Of a stretch of DNA of 64,000 nt, positions 15,310-24,400 are shown piece after piece; position 1 is the stretch's first letter; each line of letters starts with the position of its first letter. The translations under genes were made by a program, and so were the position numbers. Source of the DNA: Planctomycetaceae bacterium (lineage in GTDB: Bacteria > Planctomycetota > Planctomycetia > Pirellulales > Thermoguttaceae); assembly GCA_015062085.1 (NCBI GenBank), contig SUVI01000001.1, positions 1 to 64,000 on the forward strand, given 5' to 3'. The notes under the pieces were generated by a model. That model was given only the letters and a program-made list of their open reading frames with translations, searched no databases and had not been told where the DNA came from.

Positions 15310-16530
15310 ATGGCCGACTTTGAATACACCGTCCACGACGACCGCATCGAAATCACTTCCTACACCGGCTCCGCCCCCTCCGTCACCATCCCCTCGACCA
15401 TCGACGGCCTCCCCGTCACGGATATTGAAAAGGGCGCGTTCGTCAGCTGCGAGAGCCTCATGTCGGTGATGATCCCAGAAAGCGTGACGAGCATTGGAAA
15501 TAAAGCGTTCTACTACTGCGATAGCCTCACGTCGGTGACGATCCCCGACAGCGTGACGTGCATTGGAGATGGCGCGTTCTACGAATGCCGCAGGCTCACT
15601 ATTTACGGTACAGAAGGTTCCGCAGCCCAAACGTATGCAAAACGCAACAAAATTTCATTTTCCACGGATCCGTCACCGTATTGCGACGCGGCCGGAGTCT
15701 GTTACTCCCACGACGGCAAAACGCTCCTCGGCGCTCCCCTATCGCTTTCTGGCGAGTATACGATCCCAGACGGCGTGACGAGCATTGGAAAGGAAGCGTT
15801 CGAAGACTGCAAGAAACTCATGGCGGTGACGATCCCCGAAAGCGTAACGAGCATTGGAAATCGGGCGTTCTTCAGCTGCCACAGCCTCACGGCGGTAACG
15901 ATACCCAAAAGCGTGACGAGCATCGGATGGGAAGTGTTCGAAAACTACCGCAGGCTCACTATTTACGGTACAAAAGGTTCCGCAGCTCAAACGTATGCGA
16001 AAGACAACGAAATTCCATTTTCCACGGATCCGTCACCGTATTGTAACGCGGACGGAGTCTATTATTCCCACGATGGCCAAACGCTCCTTGGTGCTCCATG
16101 GTCGCTTTCTGGCGAGTATAAGATCCCCGACAGCGTGACGAGCATTGGAGGCTGGGCGTTCTGCTGCTCAGGACTCACGTCGTTGACGATTCCCGACAGA
16201 GTGATGAGCATTGGAGAAGGCGCGTTCTGCGAGTGCAGGGACCTCACGTCAGTGACGATCTCCAACCGTTTAACGAGAATTGAAGAGTACGTGTTCGCCG
16301 GCTGCTCCCGCCTCACCTCGGTGACGATCCCAGAAAGCGTGACGAGCATTGGATATAAAACGTTCTACAGCTGCGACAGCCTCACGTCGGTGACGATCCC
16401 AGAAAGCGTGACGAGCATTAGTTTTGATGCGTTCGACGACTGCCATGACGACTTGGTGATCTACGGGAAGGCGGGATCGAAAGCAGAATGGCATGCAAAG
16501 GAGAATCGGATCGGATTCAAAGTAGAGTAG
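15310..16530 (+). CDS. BspA-type leucine-rich-repeat protein (LRR_5)
   Basis: A 406-residue protein built from about 23-residue repeats of the BspA/Treponema pallidum LRR type, with the recurring core LTSVTIPESVTSIGNKAF. Such proteins often mediate surface binding, but no signal peptide or membrane anchor is visible: MADFEYTV starts straight into repeats. Secretion is therefore unclear. Two larger blocks (residues about 98-160 and 218-280), each containing YSHDGKTLLGAP-like sequence, are near copies. AAAGGA lies seven bases before the ATG. Its strong promoter suggests high expression. The function (adhesion, scaffold, effector) cannot be decided from sequence. Confidence 0.8.
   Translation: MADFEYTVHDDRIEITSYTGSAPSVTIPSTIDGLPVTDIEKGAFVSCESLMSVMIPESVTSIGNKAFYYCDSLTSVTIPDSVTCIGDGAFYECRRLTIYGTEGSAAQTYAKRNKISFSTDPSPYCDAAGVCYSHDGKTLLGAPLSLSGEYTIPDGVTSIGKEAFEDCKKLMAVTIPESVTSIGNRAFFSCHSLTAVTIPKSVTSIGWEVFENYRRLTIYGTKGSAAQTYAKDNEIPFSTDPSPYCNADGVYYSHDGQTLLGAPWSLSGEYKIPDSVTSIGGWAFCCSGLTSLTIPDRVMSIGEGAFCECRDLTSVTISNRLTRIEEYVFAGCSRLTSVTIPESVTSIGYKTFYSCDSLTSVTIPESVTSISFDAFDDCHDDLVIYGKAGSKAEWHAKENRIGFKVE
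15601..16149 (+). repeat. Internal duplication of about 189 bp in the LRR gene
   Basis: Bases 15601-15789 recur with about 85-90% identity at 15961-16149, exactly 360 bases apart and in frame. This is the signature of a past segmental duplication within the repeat gene. Confidence 0.8.
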
Positions 16531-16710
16531 CGGTTTGACGTTTTGTTTTTCGCGCAGAGGCAGCGGACACACGAGGTTTGATGCCGCGGTTTCATGCCTT
16601 TGCGCGGTAACTTTTTCCACCTGCCGAAACTCTGGATGCGAGTCAGGGATGAACATCCCTAATTGCCATTTCCATGGAATGCAGAATCGCACAGAAGTGA
16701 CGTTCCGTTT

Positions 16711-18156
16711 CTAGAACGTGACCTGAAAACGCATTCCGTAAACGTGCATGAATCCGTCGATCCCATCAACGTTTTCGCCCCGTTTGTTGAAGCCTTCATA
16801 ATCGCCGTGGACCAGCGCGTAGTTGAACATCAGACGGCAGTTCTGGTTCAGGTACCAGTTCAGTCCCCAGACGTTCATGAGCGATTTTCCGTAAAGTCCG
16901 GAATGGAAATCGGCAGCGGCGTACCCGTCGGCGAGTTCCGTCGTGTCGGCCCACGTGCACATGTACGCGATCTCCCACGCGCCGGGTCCCGAAAAGACGC
17001 CGACTCCATCCCGGCACGTGCGGATAAACGGCTCATTCGGTTTCAGGCGTCCGTAGCTTCCGCCAGCCTTGCGGTAATTCCGACTCTCGCCCGTCAGCGT
17101 GTACGCCGCCATGACGTACCCGGTCTGAACCAGCGCGCTCCCGGCCCGGTCATCTTCCATGAAGAAAAATCCGTGCTCAAAATCGATCGAAAGCGGACCG
17201 CGCATCCAGTAGAGTTCCAGACAGAAAACATTCATGCTGTCCAAACCGTCCAGGATCCCAGTCTGAAGCACGTTCGGCGCGATCTGCGAGTTGCTCAGGA
17301 AATTACAGCGCGTCGAGTGATCGGAAGCCTTTTCCTGGTCGTAGCTTCGGTAAGAATATGACGCACCTAAATGTGTAAAGAAACGCTGGCCCTGCGAGTT
17401 TTCCTCATAGTATGGAAGGTATGTCACGCGCGACGTAAACGCCATGTGCCCATGTTCGCCGACGCAGCTCAGATCATCTTCCGGCATACTGGACGCAAAA
17501 AGTCCCGCCGCCCACGTAAAACGATCCGCCTGACTCCAGTTCGAGAACATGAGCCCATTGTTTCGGCTTCCGCAAATGCCGCGCATTGAGTTCAGATACG
17601 ATTTTTCCATCAGCGGGCAGCACTGAAACGTCGTCAGCTCATCAGAACTCCACGGCTCCTTCATGTGTCCGACTTTGAAATCTACTCCGCTCGGAGTGTT
17701 TACCAGACCGATCCAGGCGTCTTTCACGGTTGAATTGGAAGCATCAAACGTAACGCGGTACTGGATCATATCATACATTGAGCCGCTTAAATCAAGCCAG
17801 ATCTGACGCGGTTTGCATCCTGAAACGTCTCCGAAACCGGTCGCGTACTCCATTTCGTCATCCAGCGAAGAACCTGCCGCGTCCCAGAGCAGCACTCCGC
17901 CAAGTTTGACGGACGGCGTCTGGTACTTTTTCAGGTCATCCGCCTCTTTTTTAAGGCGAGCCTTTTCCTGATCCTCCGCCATCTGTTTTTTTACGGCTTC
18001 CAGATCCGCCTGCATCTTTTCCCACTCGGCACGCGGTACAGAAACAATCTCGAAAGAGTCTGCCGCATCCTCCTCGGCAAACAGAGATACTGTAGGCAGG
18101 AAATACCCCAAAACCAGTATGATACACCATACGGTAAAGCCTGAAATCCTTTTCAT
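16711..18156 (-). CDS. Outer-membrane porin, phosphate-selective porin O/P-like
   Basis: A 481-residue protein with a signal peptide ending near SLFAEED. A coiled-coil-like charged segment (about residues 35-72) precedes a beta-barrel domain with alternating aromatic residues and a C-terminal phenylalanine (FQVTF) typical of outer-membrane barrels. The pattern SVKLGGVLLWDAAGS, DLSGSMYDMIQYRVTFD and GVDFKVGHMKEPWSSDELTT resembles the porin O/P family that passes phosphate or other small anions. The coiled coil before the barrel is also seen in planctomycete porins that interact with peptidoglycan. The start at ATG 18156 fits the signal peptide. Ion selectivity is not deducible. Confidence 0.75.
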   Translation of the reverse strand: MKRISGFTVWCIILVLGYFLPTVSLFAEEDAADSFEIVSVPRAEWEKMQADLEAVKKQMAEDQEKARLKKEADDLKKYQTPSVKLGGVLLWDAAGSSLDDEMEYATGFGDVSGCKPRQIWLDLSGSMYDMIQYRVTFDASNSTVKDAWIGLVNTPSGVDFKVGHMKEPWSSDELTTFQCCPLMEKSYLNSMRGICGSRNNGLMFSNWSQADRFTWAAGLFASSMPEDDLSCVGEHGHMAFTSRVTYLPYYEENSQGQRFFTHLGASYSYRSYDQEKASDHSTRCNFLSNSQIAPNVLQTGILDGLDSMNVFCLELYWMRGPLSIDFEHGFFFMEDDRAGSALVQTGYVMAAYTLTGESRNYRKAGGSYGRLKPNEPFIRTCRDGVGVFSGPGAWEIAYMCTWADTTELADGYAAADFHSGLYGKSLMNVWGLNWYLNQNCRLMFNYALVHGDYEGFNKRGENVDGIDGFMHVYGMRFQVTF

Positions 18157-18346
18157 AGCACTGCCCCATAAATGGTCCTGAAACACAGTCCAATGCGACT
18201 ACAATTCACGAGACATTTATCGACTATTCTAATGTTTACGATCAAGAAGGAGAAATGAAGGAGACAAATTTTGCTCATTTTCCCCAAACATCCAGATGAA
18301 CGCCATACGAAGATGAAAAAGAAACGATTTTCCGCCGACCTGCCCC
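18157..18346. other. Divergent intergenic region between porin and RING genes
   Basis: About 190 bases without a gene. It should contain the porin promoter (minus strand). The adjoining 18347-18374 segment holds the plus-strand promoter. Confidence 0.35.
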
Positions 18347-18374
18347 TTGCGCAAAGTTCGGAAGAGAATATAAT
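18347..18374 (+). promoter_or_regulatory. Promoter of the RING-finger gene (TTGCGC - 16 bp - TATAAT)
   Basis: TTGCGC, a 16-base spacer and a perfect TATAAT, about 90 bases before the ATG at 18466. Confidence 0.6.
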
Positions 18375-18465
18375 GGAAAAGTATGGAAAAAAATGAAAAA
18401 AGATCCGCACGTCTTCTCTCCGAAATGGAAAGAGGAGACGTCTCATTTCACTGGAGAGAAAAATC

Positions 18466-19314
18466 ATGAAACAGATCAAGTGTCCGACCTGCGGCCGAAT
18501 CACAGAAACAGAAACTCCCCATCCCGGCATCACCTGCCCGAACTGCTCTCGTGCCCTCGTGGGTGAAAATGCGAAGATCTCCAACGTCTGCTTTTTCTGC
18601 AAACAGGAGCTCCGCCCGAATGAGACCGCGATTTTCTGTCCAGCCTGCGGAGTCGAGTACCATGCGGACTGCTGGCTCGATAATGACGGGTGCGGAACGG
18701 AAGGATGCGAGTATCAAGATTGCCTCGCGCCGATGGAACTTCCCGCAGCGTCTACAGTTTCCGCCTCTTCTCCCGCAAACGCACAGGTCTCTCAGTCTTC
18801 CGTGACGCAAAGTGCGGAAGCAGCGCTGGAAAAAACCATGAAGGATGAAATTTCGGATGGTGAAGATGACTATTTCGTGATCAAGAGCATGCCGACGGCT
18901 CAGGATGAAGTGCAGACGCAGAAAAACGAAGATGCGCTGATCGAAGAGAAAATGGCTAAGATCCGAAAACGTGCAGAGATGCCGGAACAGAAAAAGCTTT
19001 CCTTGCAGGATTTTTTGAATTGGAAAGATACGCCGCGCGACACGAAATACGATTTCGACGGTCCGTGGCTGAAAGATCCCTACCTCTTCCAGAAAGCGAA
19101 AAATTATGCCATTTTTCTCGTTGGCGGAGCGTTCGGCGGCGCAGTGCTGGGCGTATCTTTCATCCTGGTCTTCCTGATCCTGAAGTACATTTTCCTTCAC
19201 TCGATGCTCTCGTTCAACTTCATGGTCTTTCTGTTCATCGCAGGGATCCTCCTCGGCATGGCGGCAGCCGTCTATTTTGCGTACCGAACGATGGCGACGC
19301 TGATCGATAATTGA
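18466..19314 (+). CDS. Membrane protein with zinc ribbon and prokaryotic RING finger
   Basis: A 282-residue protein. It has an N-terminal zinc ribbon (CPTC ... CPNC, residues 4-24). A RING-like cross-brace follows at about residues 43-85, with CFFC, FCPACGVEYHADCW and later Cys residues (CGTEGC), matching the prokaryotic RING family. A low-complexity Ala/Ser/Glu linker leads to two C-terminal membrane helices (about residues 218-243 and 248-275). RING domains in bacteria have been linked to ubiquitin-like conjugation or membrane-anchored stress systems, but no E1, E2 or ubiquitin-like gene is visible here. GGAG precedes the ATG. The gene has its own promoter and a strong terminator. Confidence 0.7.
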   Translation: MKQIKCPTCGRITETETPHPGITCPNCSRALVGENAKISNVCFFCKQELRPNETAIFCPACGVEYHADCWLDNDGCGTEGCEYQDCLAPMELPAASTVSASSPANAQVSQSSVTQSAEAALEKTMKDEISDGEDDYFVIKSMPTAQDEVQTQKNEDALIEEKMAKIRKRAEMPEQKKLSLQDFLNWKDTPRDTKYDFDGPWLKDPYLFQKAKNYAIFLVGGAFGGAVLGVSFILVFLILKYIFLHSMLSFNFMVFLFIAGILLGMAAAVYFAYRTMATLIDN

Positions 19315-19357
19315 CGCAGGAAACAGCAACACGTTTCCGCTTCCCAGCATAAAACTC

Positions 19358-19405
19358 GAGCCGGGATCCTTTTTTGAAAAACTCCCGGCTCTTTGATTTT
19401 TTTCT
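19358..19405 (+). terminator. Terminator of the RING-finger gene, possibly bidirectional
   Basis: A nine-pair GAGCCGGGA/TCCCGGCTC stem with a T/A-rich loop is followed by TTTGATTTTTTT on the plus strand. It lies between convergent genes and may also serve the ELEDGP gene on the minus strand. Confidence 0.8.
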
Positions 19406-19432
19406 GATCCGCAAACAGTCGCGTAAAACCCG

Positions 19433-21277
19433 TCAGAATCTGCGTTTTTCGTAGATGGCCAATGCGTGCAGTGCCGTCATGATCCCTTCGATCTCCGTAC
19501 TTGAAGCATTCGTCGGGTTCCAGTACATGAGCTGGAACTCCAGCAGTTCATGGACGGTCGAGACCGCTTTGAAAATGCGCGGATCGTTCAGTTCTTCCCG
19601 CGGCGTGACCGTTACGAGCCAGCGCAGAATGTGCCCGCTTGCGAGAAGCATTTCCGTTGGTCTGTTAGGCGTGACTCCTTTTTTCAGAAAAAATTCCGGA
19701 TGCCAGATCCCGATCTCGTTTTGAAGATCGAGCACGTACGTTCGCCAGCTTTCCAGAAATTTTTCCGCACGCGCATACTGACCATCCAGTGGTGCGTCTG
19801 TCCGTATCTGACGGCACCGGATCGCACAGATAAGCCCCAAAAGCTGATTCGTCGCGGCAGAAGTGCCCGTTTCGACCGGCCGGTCCAGTTCATTTTTGAT
19901 AAGACGCTCCAGAGTCCAGCGCTCGCCATCGCCAGACTCCCACTCCGCATCCAGCGGCAGATAGTACGACAGCGCGATGAGCGTTTGCGAAAGATCACGC
20001 CCCCATCGGCAGTTTTTCTGCTCAAACTCCACAAGATCTTGGATCTGGAACCGTTTTTTTCCGTGCCGCGAAGCGACACGGGACGCTGCGGAAGACTTTG
20101 CGGTTTTCTCTTTTTCCAATGACCCCGTTTCCGTACTCCCGCTTTTCGAGCTCGCTTCCTGTTCTGCCCCTCCCGCTGGAAAACGATAGTCGTTCGGCAC
20201 TCGTGCGATTGCCAGTGCGGCAAGAAGCTGGCCGGAATACTGCTGGATCCCGTACCCAAGACGCGGCATCAGGCGTTCTTTACTGTTCGTGAACGCGGAC
20301 TCTTCACCCATCGGAATATTCCAGCAAAGAGCGCCGATCGCGTTAAGCCGACGGCCGGATTCACGTGCTCCGTGGTAGATCTCCGCGTCACAGCCGAACG
20401 GCATGATGTACGAAATGACGTCGATCGGATGATTCTCCTCCGAGCTGAGACTGATGTGCTCGTAAATACGGAGTATCTGCTGGATCTTTTTCTGAAGCTC
20501 CAGCTCTTCCGCTGAACAAGACGGCTTCGACGGCTTCGGTAATTTACGTTTTGACGCCTGTACTGTGCCTGAAACAGCTTTCCGCTTCCGAGCGCCTGCG
20601 GACCGCGGTGCCGTTTGCGTCTCAAGAGCAGAGCTCGCGGAACTTTCCGGGATCCCCAGGGTGAATTCATCCGTTTCCGCCTCGAGTTCCATTTCCGCCT
20701 CGAGTTCCGGTCCATCCTCGAGTTCCGGTCCATCCTCAAGTTCCGGTCCATCCTCGAGTTCCAGTCCATCCTCGAGTTCCAGTCCATCCTCGAGTTCCAG
20801 TCCATCCTCGAGTTCCGGTCCATCCTCGAGTTCCGGTCCATCCTCGAGTTCCGGTCCATCCTCAAGTTCCGGTCCATCCTCAAGTTCCGGTCCATCCTCA
20901 AGTTCCGGTCCATCCTCAAGTTCCGGTCCATCCTCAAGTTCCGGTCCATCCTCGAGTTCCGGTCCATCCTCGAGTTCCGGTCCATCCTCAAGTTCCGGTC
21001 CATCCTCAAGTTCCGGTCCATCCTCAAGTTCCGGTCCATCCTCGAGTTCCGGTCCATCCTCAAGTTCAAAATCCATCGCGGGCGGCAGCTCAAAAGAGAA
21101 TGCGTCCTCCGCATGAAGAGTAGACGTGAGGAATGCAGCGTTTTGGCCCAAATTCAAGGAAACGTCCAGCCCATGGAAAAAAAACGTGCTGCCGCATAAA
21201 ACGGCAACTCCGCCTTGGAGGAGTTTTCGTAAAAACTGCGGGAACGGAACTGAAAAAAAGCGGAATGGATCTGCCAT
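19433..21277 (-). CDS. Secreted protein with about 20 ELEDGP hexapeptide repeats, unknown function
   Basis: A 614-residue protein from ATG 21277. It begins with a basic, hydrophobic N-terminus that looks like a signal peptide or anchor (about residues 15-35), then PPAMDFELEDGP and some 20 acidic ELEDGP hexapeptides (three are ELEDGL) to about residue 190. A Ser/Lys-rich linker follows, and then about 370 residues with scattered Trp, Tyr and Leu that look alpha-helical (for example RLGYGIQQYSGQLLAALA, GTSAATNQLLGLICAIR). I do not recognise this C-terminal domain with certainty; an alpha/alpha-toroid fold is only a guess. The repeat would act as a stiff acidic spacer. A 55-residue longer TTG-started frame exists (21442) but overlaps hrpA and lacks support. 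Confidence 0.6.
   Translation of the reverse strand: MADPFRFFSVPFPQFLRKLLQGGVAVLCGSTFFFHGLDVSLNLGQNAAFLTSTLHAEDAFSFELPPAMDFELEDGPELEDGPELEDGPELEDGPELEDGPELEDGPELEDGPELEDGPELEDGPELEDGPELEDGPELEDGPELEDGPELEDGPELEDGLELEDGLELEDGLELEDGPELEDGPELEDGPELEAEMELEAETDEFTLGIPESSASSALETQTAPRSAGARKRKAVSGTVQASKRKLPKPSKPSCSAEELELQKKIQQILRIYEHISLSSEENHPIDVISYIMPFGCDAEIYHGARESGRRLNAIGALCWNIPMGEESAFTNSKERLMPRLGYGIQQYSGQLLAALAIARVPNDYRFPAGGAEQEASSKSGSTETGSLEKEKTAKSSAASRVASRHGKKRFQIQDLVEFEQKNCRWGRDLSQTLIALSYYLPLDAEWESGDGERWTLERLIKNELDRPVETGTSAATNQLLGLICAIRCRQIRTDAPLDGQYARAEKFLESWRTYVLDLQNEIGIWHPEFFLKKGVTPNRPTEMLLASGHILRWLVTVTPREELNDPRIFKAVSTVHELLEFQLMYWNPTNASSTEIEGIMTALHALAIYEKRRF
20699..21067 (-). repeat. 18-bp tandem repeat array (about 20 units) encoding ELEDGP
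   Basis: The unit reads GGTCCATCCTCGAGTTCC on the plus strand, with silent CTCGAG/CTTGAG variants and three units carrying a Pro-to-Leu change. Near-perfect copies imply recent expansion. Confidence 0.95.
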
Positions 21278-21431
21278 GACTCGACCAATGGACCTTTTTT
21301 GCCTCAAAGGAAACGCGACATTAAAAATTTTTCTACGTGTTCTCTCTATCGGCAAAAAAAGTCCACCGGCTTCAATGTCTGAAACAGGATTTCTGTTTTC
21401 TGTGTGAAGAAACAGAAAGGGCAGGATCGGC

Positions 21432-24400
21432 TCAGAAAGCATCCAGCATTTTTTCCAGACGCTTTGCCGAAACGCTCATCGCAGTTCCCAGTTTTTGCGC
21501 AAAAAGCGAGATCCTGTACTCTTCGATCGCCCAACGGAATTCTTCAAGCTCTTCGCTTTCCATGCCGCGCAAGTCAAAATCCTTACGGAGTCTCTCGTAT
21601 TCCGACTGGAAGTGTTCCAGCTCGCGGATCTGCTCCATTCCACGAGTCAGTGCGATCCTGGTGCCGGAATTCGTTCCGGAAAGTGCCTGAATGCGAGCCT
21701 CGATCCCGCGGAAGTATCGGGCAAAATGCTTCACGTACTTCCAGGAAGTGCGCAAGAGAAAGTCCGGCGGCGTAAGTCGGCGTATCTGCGCATCCAAATC
21801 GTCCACGATCGGCTGGAAGGGCTCGTAAAGCGCTACGCGGGACGGCAGCGCCTCTTTTGCACCATCCTCTTTTGTGGAGGAGACCGACTCTGTTTGCGCG
21901 GCATTCTTTCGAAGATTTCCGAAAGATTTGACCTGCACGGTCCCGATCTTCAGCTGCGATGCAAGGTCATTGACGGCATGGCGTCGAGAATTCTGCGCAC
22001 AAATGCCGTTCAGTGCACGAATCGCCGCATGATACGCTTTCCAAAGCTGCGCAAGCGGTTCGGGAAGTTCCTGCACGACGATGGAGATCCTCCCCTTTGC
22101 GAGCTTCACGATCCGCTCGTACTCCTGCAGATCGCGCGGCACACGATTCAAAAGCGACGGCATATCCGCCAACGCAGGGAAACCGGACGGATCCAGTGCA
22201 GTCTGCGCGACCAAGTCGCAGATCGTGTCTGCAAACGGAGTTTTCGTCGTCTTGATGAAGTAGTCCGCCTGCATTTTCATCTCGTGAAAGTGCGGCATCC
22301 AAAGCGCCTGCCGGGTCAATTCCTGGTTTGCTGAGTAGCGGAAAAGACGCATGACGGCACGCCGAGTGTTCAGCTCAGCCTGAAACTGGGAAGTTGAAAG
22401 ACGGATCCCGACCGTTTTGCCTTCATCGATCAGCATCGGAAACGCAGAGATCCGTCCGGCTCGCGAAGAAGCATCCAAAAGCGTGGATTCTATCTGGACC
22501 TGGACCGGAAGTTCACCAAAATTCCAAGAGGTCAATCCGCTGCGCGTCCAGCGGGAATCCTCGACCAGTGCGAATTTTTCCGACGCCTGCTCTCCCACGT
22601 GCAGCAGGACCTCGCGAAGACTGCGGCTCTGAACGAGAATATTTCCCTGCGAATCACTGACCCGAATGTTGATCTGAAGCGCCTCCGGAATGTTTCCAAA
22701 ATCGAGATCCTTTTCCCGAATGTACTCGCCTGCGATCCGAGTAAACTCTCCCGCAAGCACCGTCCGGAGATTCCCGACACCGAACGGAATGCGCGCACAA
22801 ACCGCTCGGGCTGTGTCCGGAGCTGGGATCAGTTTACGGCGCAGTTCTTTCGGAAGCGACTTGATTAGGTATGCGACTCGTTCCTCCAAAAGTCCCGGAA
22901 TTCCCCATTCCAATGCGCTTTCCTGAAGCTGATGGACCGTCTCCAGCGTCGCGTGGAGCGTAACGCCGTCCGTTTCCCCCCCCGGCTCGAATCGGTACTC
23001 CAGCGGGAATCGATAACTGGACGTCATGCAGGACGCCGTTGAGGAACGCGACTCCATTTTCCCGGACGACTGAGGAACTTTGACGGTCTCTTTTTCCCGC
23101 GGTTTCTCCGCAGCCGGGGACTCTGAACGCACGGCAAGAGCGCCAGGATCTGAATTTTGCGTTTGCGTTTGCGTTTGTGTTTGTGTTTGTGTTTGTGGTT
23201 TCGCCGGCTGCACTTTCGATCTTGCGGACTGGACTTTCGGTTTCGCCGGCTGGATGACCTGCCCGAAAAGACGGATCTCACGCATCGGTACGTCCGGAGT
23301 TCCGCTTTCTTGAGCAGTCTTGGCACTGAAGGAAGTGCTGTCACCGGAAGTGCTGTCACCGGAAGTGCTGTCACCGGAAGTGCTGTCACCGGAAGAAGCG
23401 TCCAGATCGGTGAGGAGCGCCCTGCTCGTTCCGGCCTTTGGCGGCTTTTTCATCGCAACGGGACTCGATGTGTACGTAAATTCCCCCGAGAAGGAATCCG
23501 GAAACCGTTCCGCAAGCGAAGCGTCCGCAGATTCGGAGACCAGATCCTCTTCTTTCATCTCCAGCGACTTCAACGTTTCCGTGTCCGCTTTCCGGAGCCA
23601 TTTTTCAAGAGATGCGGAGTCCGAAACGGTCTTTGGAATGCGCTGGTCGTAGAATTCGTAGAGCTTCCACAAACCGGGCAAATAGTCAAAACGGCGCAAT
23701 TTTGCCTGGACCTGCTCCAGCTCAAACCAAAGCTCGCGATTCCAGGAATAGAAATCGGCCCGAGACTGCCAGTTTCCCTCAACGAGCCCCAGCTGAATGA
23801 ACATTTCACGCGCCTTTTCCGGATCGATGGCGGAGTACGGAACTCTGCGCCGCGGAACGATGACGAGACCGAAAAGTGTGACCTTTTCGTAGACCATCAC
23901 CTGATTGTTCTGCTTCGACCAATGCGGTTCACTGTGCGTTTTCGTCACCAGATGTCCGGCCAGCGGCTCGATCCACTCCGGATCGATCACGGCATTCGTT
24001 CGGAGAAAACGTTTCGACGTCTCGACCATTTCCGCAGCCATGACCCAGGCGGGAAGCGATTTTTTCCTGGGTGCCGTTTCGGCAGTCTCCGCAACTTCAT
24101 TCCGGGAACCGTCCGCCGTGCTTTCAGGATCTTCCAAAGTCCTGTCTTCCGTTCCATTTTCCAGAATGCGTCCGTACGCATCCAGATTTCTTCCCCAGAG
24201 ACGATGCCCGGCCTTTGGACGATGGATCTCGTCCGCTTCCGAATGGTGCTTTTTTGAAATTCCAGCCGAAGACGAAGTGCTCCCGGCAGCATTTTTGGCA
24301 TTTCCTCCTTTTTCAGGACATTCGCCTCCCGTGAGCTTCAAAAGTCCGCTTCCCGGCCAAAGGACGCATTTCCCGCCGCCGCCAACGGCATACTCCTGCG

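Noticed and set aside
20699..21067. CRISPR array
   Set aside because: The 18-bp units have no spacers, lie in frame inside a coding sequence and encode ELEDGP.
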